The notes under the pieces were generated by a model. That model was not told where the DNA came from, made no database searches, and saw only the letters and a program-made list of their open reading frames with translations. From Pedosphaera sp. (GTDB lineage: Bacteria > Verrucomicrobiota > Verrucomicrobiia > Limisphaerales > SXQI01): a DNA stretch of 64,000 nucleotides. The stretch is taken from assembly GCA_025359965.1 (NCBI GenBank), contig JANYDC010000007.1, forward strand, positions 1 through 64,000. The letters run 5' to 3'. Numbering within the stretch: position 1 is the stretch's first letter; each line of letters begins with the position of its first letter. Positions 10,523 to 23,100 of the stretch are shown piece after piece. The translations under genes were made by a program, and so were the position numbers.

Positions 10523-10762
10523 ATGACATTGACCCTGCCTAAAAGTTTGGAGGATAGGCTCACGCCGCATTCCACCGCCATCCATCTGGCCGTCGGTCTT
10601 TTCGTATCCGAGGAAACCACGCTTGCTCAGGCGGCACAGGTCGCGGGCATGTCCCAAACCGACTTCCTTCGAGAACTCGGCAAACATCGCATCCCTATCC
10701 ACTACGGGGTTGAGGAGCTGGCGAGTGACCTTAAAGCGGTCGATTCCCTCATCAACCCATGA
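10523..10762 (+). CDS. UPF0175 family antitoxin-like protein
   Basis: The small protein (79 aa from the ATG at 10523; an upstream TTG at 10481 would add 14 residues) has the UPF0175 pattern: a short beta strand (MTLTLPKSLEDRL), a helical 'LAVGLFVSEETTLAQAAQVAGMSQTDFLRELGKHRIPIHYG' part resembling a ribbon/helix DNA-binding fold, and an acidic C-terminal tail (VEELASDLKAVD). UPF0175 genes commonly precede DUF3368 PIN-like genes, where they act as presumed antitoxin and autorepressor. Here the stop overlaps the next start by 4 bp (ATGA), so the two are translationally coupled. Confidence 0.85.
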   Translation: MTLTLPKSLEDRLTPHSTAIHLAVGLFVSEETTLAQAAQVAGMSQTDFLRELGKHRIPIHYGVEELASDLKAVDSLINP

Positions 10763-11220
10763 TCGTGGTGTCGGACACTTCTCCGCTCACGGTGCTGCTC
10801 ACCGTGGGCGAGGAGAGTCTGCTGATCAAATTGTTCACCGAAGTAGTGATTCCGGAGGCAGTGAGAAACGAGCTACTCCGAGCCCATCCGAGCCTTCCCG
10901 GCTGGCTGAGAGTGGTTTCGATCATGGATGCAGTCCAAGTCCAAAAATACTCTCGATTGGTGGATGTGGGAGAAGCTGAGGCGATCGAGCTGGCAAGGGA
11001 GCTGCAGGCAGACCGGCTCCTAATTGACGAAAGGAAGGGGCGGAAACTGGCCCTTCAGGAGGGCGTTGCCGTGATCGGATTGCTAGGTGTCGTTCTCTTG
11101 GCGAAACGAAAAGCCCTCATACCCTCCGCACGTGGACTGCTCGACAGAATGGCAGTGGAGGCGGGCATGTATCTGGCTGACGATATCAGAGATCAGGCTC
11201 TGAAGACGGTGGGCGAATAG
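10759..11220 (+). CDS. DUF3368 PIN-like toxin (VapC superfamily)
   Basis: The 153-aa product begins MIVVSDTSPL, the PIN-fold strand with the first catalytic Asp (VSDTSPLT). It continues with VVIPEAVRNEL, then 'VDVGEAEAIELARELQADRLLIDERKGRKLA', which supplies the GEAEAI glutamate and LLIDER aspartate positions of the acidic metal site. DUF3368 proteins are PIN-like nucleases, expected to cut RNA when free of the upstream antitoxin. The coupling to the UPF0175 gene supports a type II toxin-antitoxin module. The chromosomal position between recA and dnaE, among core genes, is unusual. Confidence 0.85.
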   Translation: MIVVSDTSPLTVLLTVGEESLLIKLFTEVVIPEAVRNELLRAHPSLPGWLRVVSIMDAVQVQKYSRLVDVGEAEAIELARELQADRLLIDERKGRKLALQEGVAVIGLLGVVLLAKRKALIPSARGLLDRMAVEAGMYLADDIRDQALKTVGE

Positions 11221-11325
11221 AAAACCCAGCCGTGCCCCTCCCAAATTGGAGCACTGTGCAATCGTTGACGATTTGGACTTCCGGGCGCTTGCGGGGGACA
11301 CAGTGGTGCAGCATAGTGTTCGCCC

Positions 11326-14300
11326 ATGTCGAGCGCTGAGTTTGTTCATCTCCATCTCCACACCGAGTATTCGTTGCTCGATGGAGCCTGCCGTCTGGAC
11401 CGGTTGATGGACCGGGCGGCGGAGTTGAACTACAAGGCGCTAAGCATCACCGATCACGGGGTGATGTACGGGGCCATTGATTTCTATCAGGCCGCCAAGG
11501 CCAAGGGTATTAAACCCATTATCGGATGCGAGGTGTACGTCGCGCCGGGCAGCAGACTGGAAAAGAAGAGCTCCAGCGGCGGGCGCGATGTTTACAATCA
11601 TCTGACGCTGCTGGCCTCGAACGAAAAGGGCTATCACAATCTGGTCAAACTGGTCACCGATGCCCATGTCAACGGGTACTATTACAAGCCACGCATCGAC
11701 AAGGAGACGCTTTCGAAACATAACGAAGGCATCATCGTTCTCTCAGGTTGTTTGGCCAGCGAACTCTCCACGCACATCGTCAATGACGACCTGAAAAAGG
11801 GGCTGGCCTCACTGGATTACTTCCGGCAAGTCTTCGGCCCGGAACGGTTTTACCTGGAGCTGATGAATCACGGCATTGCCGATCAGACCAAAGTCAATCG
11901 GCAGTTGATGAAGTGGTCAGGCGAGTTCGGTCTGAAAACCGTGGCCACCAACGACGTTCACTACGTGCGGAAAGAGCATTCGGCTGCGCACGAATGTCTC
12001 ATCTGCATCGGCACGCAAACACTTCTCTCGGACACCAACCGAATGAAATACCAGAAAGAGCAATTCTTTCTGAGATCGCCGGAGGAAATGTCGGCGATCT
12101 TTGCCGAGGTTCCCGAGGCAGTCAAAAACACGGTTGAGGTTGCGGAAAAATGCAATGTGGAGATTTCATTTGGGAATCTGCATTACCCACTTTTTGCCCC
12201 GCCCGAACATTTCACCCGCGAAGGTTACCTGCGAAGCCAATTGGCGGACGCATTGTATGAGCGCTACGGCATGTCGGTCCGTGCGGAGGGGCAGGAATTC
12301 GTCGTCGAAAGGGTCGAGGATGCCAGGCGGCTCCCTACTTTTGACGCGCCGAAGGGAACTACCGAGCCCATCTCGGACAGGTCCGATCCGGCAGTGCAAG
12401 CAGCGGTGCAAACGGTGATAGACCGGTTGCAGATGGAGTTGAAGGTCATCGAAAAAACCGGGTTCATCAGTTATTTTCTGATTGTCGGTGACTTCGTCCG
12501 GTACGGCCGCAGCAAAGGCATCACCTGCGTGGCGCGCGGTTCGGCGGCAGGTTCAATTGTCACCTATCTGTTGGCCATTTCCAACGTTGACCCAATCCGC
12601 TATGCGTTGCTTTTCGAGCGATTCCTCAATCCTGAGCGCGTCAACCCGCCAGATATCGATATCGACTTTGACGATGATCGTCGCGCGGATGTCATCGAGT
12701 ATGTGCGCCAGAAATACGGGCGCGATTCCGTGGCGCAGATTATCACCTTCGGAACAATGGGCGCGAAGTCTGTGGTGCGGGATGTCGGTCGGGTGATGGG
12801 GTTGAGTTATGGCGAGTGCGACCGTTTGGCCAAGATGGTTCCTGCCGAGTTGAAGATGGATCTCGCAAAAGCGCTCAAGACTTCGCCGGAACTCAAAGCC
12901 GCGTACGACAGCGAAGAAACCACACGCGAGCTGTTCGATTACGCGTTCGTGCTCGAAGACCTCACACGCAACGCTTCGGTCCACGCGGCAGGCGTGGTCA
13001 TTGGGGATCAACCGCTTGATAATCTCCTTCCGCTCAAACAGGACGAGGATGGCACCATTGTCACCCAATACCCGATGGGGCCGGTGGGCGATCTGGGGTT
13101 GTTGAAGATGGATTTTCTTGGGCTTAAAACGCTCACGGTCATTCGCAACACGGTTGAAATGATCAAAGCCACCCAAGGCATCACCTTGTCTGTGGAGAAC
13201 CTTCCTTTGGACAATGCCAAGGCCTATGACCTGCTCAATAAGGGCAACACCGTGGGTGTGTTCCAATTGGAATCGGGCGGCATGCGTGATCTTTGCCGTA
13301 AATTCCAGATCAGCTCCGTCGAACACATTACGGCGTTGATAGCACTGTATCGACCCGGACCCATGGACCTCATTCCGGAATTCATCAAGCGCCGCCATGG
13401 CGAGGTGAAGATAGAGTATGAGCATCCATTGCTTGAACCCATTTGCCGGGAGACTTACGGCATCATGGTGTATCAGGAGCAGGTCATGCAGGCCGCGCAG
13501 GCCCTGGGTGGATACACGCTGGGGGCAGCCGATTTGCTCCGCCGCGCGATGGGCAAAAAAAAGGTCGAGGAAATGCAGAAGCAGCGCGAGACCTTCGTAA
13601 AAGGCTGCGCTTCCCATCACAAGATTCCGACTGCTGTCGCGAATCAGATTTTCGACCTGCTCGAAAAATTTGCCGGTTACGGTTTCAATAAATCGCACGC
13701 CGCCGCCTACGCCATCGTCTCGTATCAAACCGCGTATCTTAAAGCGAACCACCCGGTGGAGTTCCTCAGCGCGATGATGACGAACGACATGGGAGACACC
13801 GCCAAGCTGGGCATTTTGATTGCGGAAGCCAAAGCGTTGAATGTTGAAGTGCTGCCGCCGGACATCAACGAGAGTCAGGTGGTCTTCGCGCCCGCCCGCG
13901 AGGGCACTGTCATCCGTTTTGGTTTGGCGGCCATCAAGGGGGTGGGCGAAGTTGCGGTGCAAAATATTCTGGCGGCCCGGAACGAGGGGGGACGTTTCAA
14001 AACGCTCAACGATCTTTGCGAGCGGGTCGATGGACGCACCGTGAACAAGCGGGTGCTTGAGGCCTTGGTGCGAAGCGGCGCCTTCGACAGCATGGGTGAA
14101 GCGCGAGCCACGCATTTTGCCATGCTTGAGCAATCGCTGGCCCGCGCCGCAAGCACCCTTAAGGACAAGCAGGCTGGACAGGCCTCGTTGTTCGACATGC
14201 TCGGAGGTGGAAACCCCGCGTCCCAGCCCGAGAAAATGATTCGGCTGGAAGAATGGCCTCTGGCCGACCGGTTGGCGGCTGAAAAAGAGTTGATTGGTTT

Positions 14301-14964
14301 TTACGTTACGGGGCATCCGCTTAATCCGTTTCTGCCCCTGCTCCAAACATACGGCACAGTTACCAGCGCCACGGCCGCCGCCCTGGCCAACCGCACCATG
14401 GTACGGCTTGGAGGTATGATTTCAGTGGTTCAACAGGGAATTTCAAAGAAGAGCAACAAGCCCTACGCCATGGTCACGGTGGAGGACATTGAAGGCTCCG
14501 TGCAGCTGCTCTGCATGAATGAAAATTATGATAAATACCGGGAGCTGCTAACAGTGGGGAAAGTGATACTGGTCACGGGCGAAGTAAACACAGGTGAGGA
14601 TAAGGCCAAGATTTTCCCCTCGGAAATCATCCTGCTGGAGGACGCGCCCAAGAAATTTGCCAAACAGTTTTACGTGCTGATCCCCCTGGACGGACTGCAA
14701 ACCGAACACCTTCACGACCTGGCCTCCATCGTCTTGGCCAACCCCGGGAAATGTCCCCTGTTCCTCTGCTTCCGCGATGCACAGGGTGCGAAGATTTTTG
14801 TGGAAACGAATGAGCGCTTTAAAGTTTCTCCAAGCCTCGCGCTGATTGAGTCCATACTGGCCTTGTTCGGCCCCGGAAGCGTGCATGTTAAAGCCGACAC
14901 CACGCTGCCTGCCAAAATGCAGCGCAAATGGGAGAAACGCCCATCCGACAACGGAGACGAATAA
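11326..14964 (+). CDS. dnaE: DNA polymerase III alpha subunit
   Basis: The 1212-aa replicative polymerase has a PHP domain at the N terminus ([21 protein letters not shown]). The catalytic palm centre [13 protein letters not shown] lies near residue 440, with an upstream [10 protein letters not shown] motif. Further on are '[10 protein letters not shown]', '[14 protein letters not shown]', '[15 protein letters not shown]', a helix-hairpin-helix-like [11 protein letters not shown] near 865, and an OB-fold near 1020-1100 ([13 protein letters not shown]). It synthesises the chromosome as part of the holoenzyme. Several PHP metal ligands look conserved, so proofreading activity there is possible. 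The thioesterase gene starts 2 bp after the stop. Confidence 0.98.
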   Translation: MSSAEFVHLHLHTEYSLLDGACRLDRLMDRAAELNYKALSITDHGVMYGAIDFYQAAKAKGIKPIIGCEVYVAPGSRLEKKSSSGGRDVYNHLTLLASNEKGYHNLVKLVTDAHVNGYYYKPRIDKETLSKHNEGIIVLSGCLASELSTHIVNDDLKKGLASLDYFRQVFGPERFYLELMNHGIADQTKVNRQLMKWSGEFGLKTVATNDVHYVRKEHSAAHECLICIGTQTLLSDTNRMKYQKEQFFLRSPEEMSAIFAEVPEAVKNTVEVAEKCNVEISFGNLHYPLFAPPEHFTREGYLRSQLADALYERYGMSVRAEGQEFVVERVEDARRLPTFDAPKGTTEPISDRSDPAVQAAVQTVIDRLQMELKVIEKTGFISYFLIVGDFVRYGRSKGITCVARGSAAGSIVTYLLAISNVDPIRYALLFERFLNPERVNPPDIDIDFDDDRRADVIEYVRQKYGRDSVAQIITFGTMGAKSVVRDVGRVMGLSYGECDRLAKMVPAELKMDLAKALKTSPELKAAYDSEETTRELFDYAFVLEDLTRNASVHAAGVVIGDQPLDNLLPLKQDEDGTIVTQYPMGPVGDLGLLKMDFLGLKTLTVIRNTVEMIKATQGITLSVENLPLDNAKAYDLLNKGNTVGVFQLESGGMRDLCRKFQISSVEHITALIALYRPGPMDLIPEFIKRRHGEVKIEYEHPLLEPICRETYGIMVYQEQVMQAAQALGGYTLGAADLLRRAMGKKKVEEMQKQRETFVKGCASHHKIPTAVANQIFDLLEKFAGYGFNKSHAAAYAIVSYQTAYLKANHPVEFLSAMMTNDMGDTAKLGILIAEAKALNVEVLPPDINESQVVFAPAREGTVIRFGLAAIKGVGEVAVQNILAARNEGGRFKTLNDLCERVDGRTVNKRVLEALVRSGAFDSMGEARATHFAMLEQSLARAASTLKDKQAGQASLFDMLGGGNPASQPEKMIRLEEWPLADRLAAEKELIGFYVTGHPLNPFLPLLQTYGTVTSATAAALANRTMVRLGGMISVVQQGISKKSNKPYAMVTVEDIEGSVQLLCMNENYDKYRELLTVGKVILVTGEVNTGEDKAKIFPSEIILLEDAPKKFAKQFYVLIPLDGLQTEHLHDLASIVLANPGKCPLFLCFRDAQGAKIFVETNERFKVSPSLALIESILALFGPGSVHVKADTTLPAKMQRKWEKRPSDNGDE

Positions 14965-14966
14965 CC

Positions 14967-15440
14967 ATGGAACTACCGCACACCCTTTCTTGTTTTGTTT
15001 GCGGCGAGAGCAATCCGCTGGGGTTGCAGCTCCGCTTCCACGCGCATGGAGGAGAGGTTCACGCTGAGTTCATTCCACGTCCAGAACATGTCGGTTTCAA
15101 AGGAGTGGTTCATGGCGGATTGCAGGCCACAGTGCTGGATGAAATTCTGGTTTGGGCCTGCGCTGTCGCCACCGGACGCTTCGGCTATTGCGCCGAGTTA
15201 ACAGTGCGTTTTCAACGCCCGGTGCGACCCGGAGAAAAACTGTCCGTGCGGGCCAGGCTGGTGGAAAATAAACGAGACCGCATTCACCTAGCCGAGGCTG
15301 AAATTCGCAACGAGTCCGGAGAAATTTGCTCAACGGGCTCGGGAAAATATCTGCCAATTGCCAATGAAGTCCTAAAGCCCATGTTGGAAGAATTCCGAGG
15401 CGGATCCGGGCAGTATGCAAATCCGCCACCTTGGTCCTGA
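14967..15440 (+). CDS. PaaI-type hotdog-fold thioesterase
   Basis: The 157-aa protein starts at the ATG at 14967, 2 bp after the dnaE stop; a longer frame from 14928 would overlap dnaE. It has the CFVCGESNPLGLQLRF N-terminal motif of one PaaI/4HBT subgroup and the hotdog core 'FKGVVHGGLQATVLDEILVWA', whose HGG and following acidic residue form the thioesterase active site. Family members hydrolyse acyl-CoA-type thioesters; the substrate here is unknown. Tight spacing suggests cotranscription with dnaE, probably without functional linkage. Confidence 0.88.
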   Translation: MELPHTLSCFVCGESNPLGLQLRFHAHGGEVHAEFIPRPEHVGFKGVVHGGLQATVLDEILVWACAVATGRFGYCAELTVRFQRPVRPGEKLSVRARLVENKRDRIHLAEAEIRNESGEICSTGSGKYLPIANEVLKPMLEEFRGGSGQYANPPPWS

Positions 15441-15471
15441 TGCTTCCTTAGCTGAAAGACACGGCATCAGC

Positions 15472-17562
<2,091 letters not shown>

Positions 17563-17705
17563 CTAAAAGCAAATTCTTGCCGAAAGTGGCCATGAAATCG
17601 AGCCTCCCCTCCAAGAAATGGACACTGAAGCCTGTGTGCGTCCCAAAATATTCCGCTTATCCTTTCTTGTTTATTGTCGATAGACTCGATTTTGCTTGCT
17701 TTAAA

Positions 17706-18626
17706 ATGCCAAATTCTTGCAAGCTGATTGGAGTGAAGGGGCTTGTCTGTATCTTGGGATCAGCGCTGATGATGTCTTGGTCCGCAAGATCTGATGACGC
17801 TTGGGTGTTTGGGCGTGAGTTGCTAAAGCATCCCACGCAGGATGGGCAGCAGGCTTTTGTCTTTTCCCAAATGGACCCCAGTCACAAGGATTACGGACTG
17901 CCGGGCATTTCCTACCAGCCCGTCCGCCGCGTGAGCCTAAAAGCCGTTTCCATCCTCATACAAGGCGATCCCGGTGATATTGATTCCCACTATTTGGGGG
18001 TTTACATCAATACCGAGGAAAATTTTCAGACGGATGTCCTTCATGTGGTGCCGTTTTTGTTCAATCCCAGCGTAGCCTCCAGTGTTACAGTGGAAGCTTG
18101 GGAGCCTGATGGCGTCCCAACCGATTTTTTGTCCGTCACCCTGACTTTTCCCCAGCCTGTGGAACTGAGTCCGGATCATGTCTGGATGATTTCTCCATTT
18201 ATTCAATTGGATGCCTTTCAGGACAATGGATTTATCCTCCCCTCCATGGTGGCAAGTCAAAGCTCTGAAGCTTTGGGGCAAGGAACCTTGTTAGGGGCGA
18301 AAATAGATCAGTACGCCTCCCAAACGGTCACTTTTGAGGATGGCGAGTATATCACACGGAGTAGCAGTGTGAAACTCACCTCCCAATTTGCCGCCGACCT
18401 CTTGATCTCCACGACTCCCCGGCAAGAGGGTGATGGTTCGCCTCAGTTGACCGTGACTTCGAATGATTCGCTCCTGCAGATCACATGGCCCGCAGCCGGG
18501 TTTTACCTCTTTTCGACCTCGGATTTCATCAACTGGTCGCAAGTGACCGACGTCACAACCAATTCAACCAGTTACGGCTGTCCCATTGGCTCGACAGGTA
18601 TTTTTTACCAGTTGCGCGCGCCCTAA
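17706..18626 (+). CDS. Secreted protein of unknown function with Verrucomicrobia-type C-terminal domain
   Basis: I choose the ATG at 17706 (306 aa) because it opens a signal peptide (MPNSCKLIGVKGLVCILGSALMMS); the frame is open upstream to 17553 without protein-like sequence. Residues 25-215 form a beta-rich domain (DAWVFGREL, VRRVSLKAVSILIQGDPGDIDSHYLGVYI, VELSPDHVWMISPFI) resembling choice-of-anchor-type extracellular domains. The last ~60 residues (LQITWPAAGFYLFSTSDFINW ... IFYQLRAP) match the C termini of the subtilisin and other secreted proteins in this window. No C-terminal membrane anchor or PEP-CTERM motif is present. Its role is unknown. Confidence 0.7.
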   Translation: MPNSCKLIGVKGLVCILGSALMMSWSARSDDAWVFGRELLKHPTQDGQQAFVFSQMDPSHKDYGLPGISYQPVRRVSLKAVSILIQGDPGDIDSHYLGVYINTEENFQTDVLHVVPFLFNPSVASSVTVEAWEPDGVPTDFLSVTLTFPQPVELSPDHVWMISPFIQLDAFQDNGFILPSMVASQSSEALGQGTLLGAKIDQYASQTVTFEDGEYITRSSSVKLTSQFAADLLISTTPRQEGDGSPQLTVTSNDSLLQITWPAAGFYLFSTSDFINWSQVTDVTTNSTSYGCPIGSTGIFYQLRAP

Positions 18627-18628
18627 GA

Positions 18629-19279
18629 TCAGATTCGTTCCACGAGCTCATGGGCGGGAAACCTGACCTTTTTAGCCTTCGCATATTTGTCATCAGGCGA
18701 GCGGTATCCAACACAGCAGGCAACCACCGCATTCAATCCCCGCGCGGGCAAGCCTAAAATTTCGTCGTATTTTTCGGGCTCAAAACCCTCCATCGGGCAG
18801 GTATCAATGCCGAGCATGGCGGCTGAGGTCATTAAATTGCCCAGGGCAATGTAAGTTTGGCGCGTTGTCCATTGCTGAGCCCATCCTTCCTTCTCCGCCT
18901 TAGCCGCAAATCCCACCATTACGTCCCGATAGCCTTTTAGTGATTGAAGCTCCACTCCACGCACCTCAGCCATCGAAGTTACGAATTGGTCGACTTCAGC
19001 CTCACTTACATTTTTTTTTGCACAAAACACTACGTGATGAGAGCAGTCCGTGACCTGACTTTGGTTCCAAGACGCAGGCTTTAACCGTTCCTTCATTGCC
19101 TGGTTTGTGATGATCAGAAACTTCCAAGGCTGCAGTCCGAAAGAGCTGGGGCTGAGAATGAGCGATTGCTCCAATGCATCCCACGCGCTGTCATCGATTT
19201 TTCGGCTTGCATCGAATTTTTTTACGGCGTAGCGCCATTCCTGATGTTTGAGAAGATTCTGTGGTGTTATTAAGTTCAT
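18629..19279 (-). CDS. Nitroreductase family NAD(P)H-dependent oxidoreductase
   Basis: The 216-aa flavoprotein resembles NfsB-like nitroreductases. It has the FMN phosphate-binding start RYAVKKFDASRKI, then SPSSFGLQPWKFLII near residue 45-58, a central 'RQTYIALGNLMTSAAMLGIDTCPMEGF' and the C-terminal 'RKVRFP'-like end KKVRFPAHELVERI. The family reduces nitro compounds, quinones or pteridines with NAD(P)H and FMN in the cytosol. A TetR regulator lies immediately upstream on the same strand and probably controls it, as in NemR- or AcrR-type oxidant or electrophile responses (inference). It converges with the secreted protein gene with a 2-bp gap. Confidence 0.9.
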   Translation of the reverse strand: MNLITPQNLLKHQEWRYAVKKFDASRKIDDSAWDALEQSLILSPSSFGLQPWKFLIITNQAMKERLKPASWNQSQVTDCSHHVVFCAKKNVSEAEVDQFVTSMAEVRGVELQSLKGYRDVMVGFAAKAEKEGWAQQWTTRQTYIALGNLMTSAAMLGIDTCPMEGFEPEKYDEILGLPARGLNAVVACCVGYRSPDDKYAKAKKVRFPAHELVERI

Positions 19280-19398
19280 GAGGATAATTGGCTGATATCT
19301 GTTTTGGTCTGGAGCTGATAATAAAGTTACCAGTTTTTCAGTTTTCTTGACTGGTCATCTACAAGGAGATCGTTCTGCATGGGAATTATAGTCCCGTT

Positions 19399-20007
19399 TT
19401 AAACGGGCTCCATTTGGCGCGCCCCTAAAAGCTTCATCAATGTGGGAGCCAATGGTTTAAGGACTTCAGGATCATTTTTGACCTTGGCGTGCATCATCAT
19501 ACCAAGTACGCACGAATGGATCACTTGGGCGGCCTCCTGGGCATCAGCCACCTTAATCAAGCCCTCGCGGAGGGCGTCAGCAATGGTGGTTTCCACATAT
19601 CGACACCCTCTTTCGAAAATCTCGTCTGATTTCTTCCTGATTTCCTCGTCCTGAGTGCTCAACTCGCACCCCACTGAAGAATACGGACAACCTAAGACTC
19701 GCCCCGTCTCGTCGAAATTCTCCTTTTGCAGTCGATAAATCGTGTCGCACCAATTTTGCAAACGAGCCAAGGGGGAGTGCTGCGCGGAAAATATTTCGTC
19801 GTACAAAGGGCGTTTGCACTGCCAATGGTATTCATAGGCAGCCACAGCCAACTCTGACTTGGAGGCGAAAAAATGGTAGAAACTGCCTTTTTTGACTCCT
19901 GCCTGCGTGCAAATATGGTCGACACTAACCGCTCCGTAACTCTCGTTCCAGATTAGTTGAAATGCGACTTCAAGCAGGCGCTCTTTGGCATTGCTGACTC
20001 GACCCAT
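19399..20007 (-). CDS. TetR/AcrR family transcriptional regulator
   Basis: The 202-aa protein has the TetR N-terminal HTH (RLLEVAFQLIWNESYGAVSVDHICTQAGVKKGSFYHFFASKSELAVAAYEYHW) and a helical ligand-binding C-terminal half with several cysteines (VLGCPYSSVGCEL, ERGCRYVE, IHSCVLG). Cysteine pairs of this kind occur in electrophile-sensing TetR relatives such as NemR. It lies upstream of the nitroreductase gene on the same strand. Its promoter overlaps a palindrome, consistent with autorepression. Confidence 0.92.
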   Translation of the reverse strand: MGRVSNAKERLLEVAFQLIWNESYGAVSVDHICTQAGVKKGSFYHFFASKSELAVAAYEYHWQCKRPLYDEIFSAQHSPLARLQNWCDTIYRLQKENFDETGRVLGCPYSSVGCELSTQDEEIRKKSDEIFERGCRYVETTIADALREGLIKVADAQEAAQVIHSCVLGMMMHAKVKNDPEVLKPLAPTLMKLLGARQMEPV

Positions 20008-20058
20008 AGGGATAAAAACGGCAAAACAGTCATCTCAGACTATTTAAAGGCTTTCCTT

Positions 20059-20087
20059 TTAGTACTCCTTCTTGACTGTTTGGTCAA
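20059..20087 (-). promoter_or_regulatory. tetR promoter with overlapping operator
   Basis: On the minus strand a TTGACC -35 (20087-20082) and TACTAA -10 (20064-20059) are separated by 17 bp, about 50 bp upstream of the tetR ATG. The -35 is embedded in TTGAC-TGTTTG-GTCAA (20072-20087), a 5-bp inverted repeat. A related sequence, TGACTGGTCA, occurs at 19348-19357 upstream of the nitroreductase gene. Confidence 0.5.
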
Positions 20088-20144
20088 CTTCACATTTTTA
20101 AGGATGGGGAAAATAAACGGCGTGATTATTGCTGAGTCACGGTA

Positions 20145-23100
20145 ATGTCACAAATCTTTTTGCTCTGGGCATCTGCCGCGTGGAGCTTGGTTTTCAGTTT
20201 GAGCCTTGTTACGGCACAACCTGTCATGATCAGCGAGCTGATGTACCATCCACTTGGCACCAATGTTTTGGAACAATGGCTTGAACTTCACAATTCCAGC
20301 GCGGTGGCCGTCGATATCTCGGGTTGGGCGTTTACAAAAGGCGTCCATTTTACGATTCCTGCCTCCACGGTGCTGAGTGCTGGTGGCTTCTTGGTGGTGG
20401 CGGCTGATAAACCCACTTTTCTGTCAAATTATCCTGGCACCACTCCTGTGGTGGGTGGTTGGACCGGAAAGCTGGGGTTTGGCGGAGATACCATCGAATT
20501 ACGTGATGCCACCAACCGTGTGGCTTTTCAAATGACCTACGCCACTGAAGGAGATTGGGCTTCGAGGCGTCTGGCTGCGGCGGATAGTTACGGCAAACGG
20601 GGCTGGGAATGGCACGCATCTCACGACGGCGAAGGTCGATCCATGGAATTGGTGAATGAGCAAATGTCTCTGGATCAAGGTCAAAATTGGGCTGCGAGTG
20701 TTGTCAATGGAGGAACTCCTGGTGCCATCAACTCTGTCGCAACAAATAATGCTGCTCCGCTTTTGACCGAGGTGCGTCACAGCCCGGCCGTGCCAAAATC
20801 TACAGATTCGGTCACGATTTCCACCCGCTTGCTGGACGAGCTTGCTGATGGTTTTACCGCTGTACTGCACTGGAGAGTGGATACTGCCACAAGCTTTGCC
20901 ACAACGCCTATGGAACCAGATCCAATTCGCGGTGCGGGCGTGATGAAAGCTGTTATCCCTCCTCATTCCGAAGGAAGTGTCATTGAGTTTTACCTCGTGG
21001 CCCAAGACAAAGGGGGGCACCAGCGGACCTATCCTAATTTTGAGCCAGCGCCGGATACGCGTAGTCCGTACCTGGTTTTTCAAGTGGACAATTCGGTCTA
21101 CAGCGGAAGCCAGCCCCTTTACCAGCTTGTGGTAAGCCGACTCGAGAAGGTCAGTCTCGAACAGGTCTGGGGAACCAGTCCTGACAGTGATGCCGAAGCC
21201 AACGGGACGTTTCTCTATCGTGATGGACTGCTTTCACCCGAGGGTACCCCCGTGGTCCGTTACCAAGCGGGGTTTCGCAATCGGGGGCACGGCACACGTA
21301 CCTCGGTGCCGCACAATTTCCGCGTCAATGTCCCCAATGATCGTCCGTGGCAGGGAAGAGCGGGGATCAACTTGAATAGCCAGTACACAGTCAGCCAGAC
21401 CATGGGCAGCGCAGTATTTCGCTCGATTGGCATCCCGATGGCGGAATCTCGGTTGGTGCAGATGCGTTGGAATGGCGTGAATCTGGCAGGGGAGGGGGCA
21501 CCTCAATTCGGCAGCTACGCTGCCAACGAACTGGTCGACGGACTAATGGTTAAACGCCAGTTTCCGGATGATTCCGCAGGAAATCTGTACCGGGGAATTC
21601 GCGATGCGGTCCCGGGAGCCGACGCGGATTTGGTCTGGCATGGGTCCCTATACACCGGTTACACCAATGCCTACTTCAAACAGAATAATTCGGAAGCCAA
21701 CGATTGGGCGGATGTGATTCACCTGATCGATGTGCTGAACAATACTCCGGCCAATCAATACCTCGCAGCGGTAACCAATGTTTTGCAGGTTCGTGAATGG
21801 ATGCGCTATTTCGCCGCCAACACGCTTTTGGACAATCAGGAAACCTGCCTCGCCACGGGTATTGGTGATGATTTCGCGATGTACCGCGGAACAATCGACA
21901 CGAGGGTTGCTGTGTTGCCCTATGACATGGACAGTCTGCTCGGTCAGGGAAAATCCGTACTGGCCACCCAAACCTCCATCTTCAAAATGGCGGATTTGCC
22001 CGTCTTAAACAAACTGGTCAAACATCCAGCGATTGCACCCGTGTTTTATCAGGAGCTTCGCAACTTGGCTCAGTCGTTTTTTGAAACCAACCATTTCTCC
22101 GCGTTTATTGCGCAACTGCGCGTACAATTTGAAAATACGCCCGCCATCCAGACCGCGTTGCGAAACACCGAATTATATGAGGCCAGTCGGTTGGAATACG
22201 TGCTGTCTCAAATCCCCTCGTCTCTCACAGCCACCAGCAGTTTGCCTGTCGTAAGTGGGTATCCCAAATCAACTTCTGCAACCGTGATTCTGACAGGGTC
22301 CGCAGACGCGGCCCGTACCGCCGCCGTGAAAGTAAATGGGGAACTCTCCGTTTATTCTCCATGGCAGGGCAAGTGGACCAACGCCGCCGTGGCTTTGCTT
22401 CCAGGTATAAACCGCGTGCTTGTGCAGGCCTTTGACACGGAAGGTGTTTTGGTGGACGAGGTTGTTTCAACCTTGTGGCGTGACGATGGAAGCACCCAAA
22501 ACGAGGGCGGAACCGTGGCGGCGAACACCACTTGGACCGCTGCGGGTGGGCCTTACCTTATTTCAACAAGCCTGACCATTGCCTCGGGCGCAACTTTAAC
22601 TATTGAACCCGGTACAACGGTTTATCTGGGGACGGGGGTCAACCTCACTGTGGCCAACGGGGGAAGGTTGATGGCTGAAGGCACTGCCGATTCGCCCATC
22701 ATCCTGACCCGAGCGCCCGGTGCCACTGCTTTGTGGGGTGGCATTGTTGTTGATGGCAGTGTCGGTTCACCTGAAACCCGTCTGGTACACACACACATCG
22801 AAGGCAATGCCTCGACCGCCATCCATTCGTCCGGCGGCACACTATTTCTCGATTACCTCACCTTCGGCACCACTGACAAGCAGTACATTTCATTGGATGA
22901 CTCCTCCTTTGTGGTAAGCCATTGTTTGTTTCCCACTCCAACTGCGAGCTTTGAACCCAACCACGGAACCGGCGGGATTAAACAGGGCGGGCACGGACTT
23001 TTCCTGCGCAATTTCTATGGCGCGCCCACAGGGTACAATGACGTGGTGGATTTCACGGGAGGCAACCGACCCGGACAGGCCATCGTGCATTTTATTGAAA

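Noticed and set aside
12553-14346. 597-codon open frame on the minus strand opposite dnaE
   Set aside because: It lies entirely within an unmistakable dnaE and its translation shows no family signature. Long antisense frames are common opposite GC-rich coding DNA.
19393-19407. CCCGTTT-T-AAACGGG palindrome at the tetR stop codon
   Set aside because: A 1-base loop and no T-tract make it a poor terminator, and nothing suggests an operator at a gene's 3' end.
20118-20133. Sigma-54-like element CGGCGTGATTATTGCT before the giant lamin-tail gene
   Set aside because: Spacing is correct but the -24 part is poor, and the predicted transcript start would coincide with the only start codon that gives a signal peptide.
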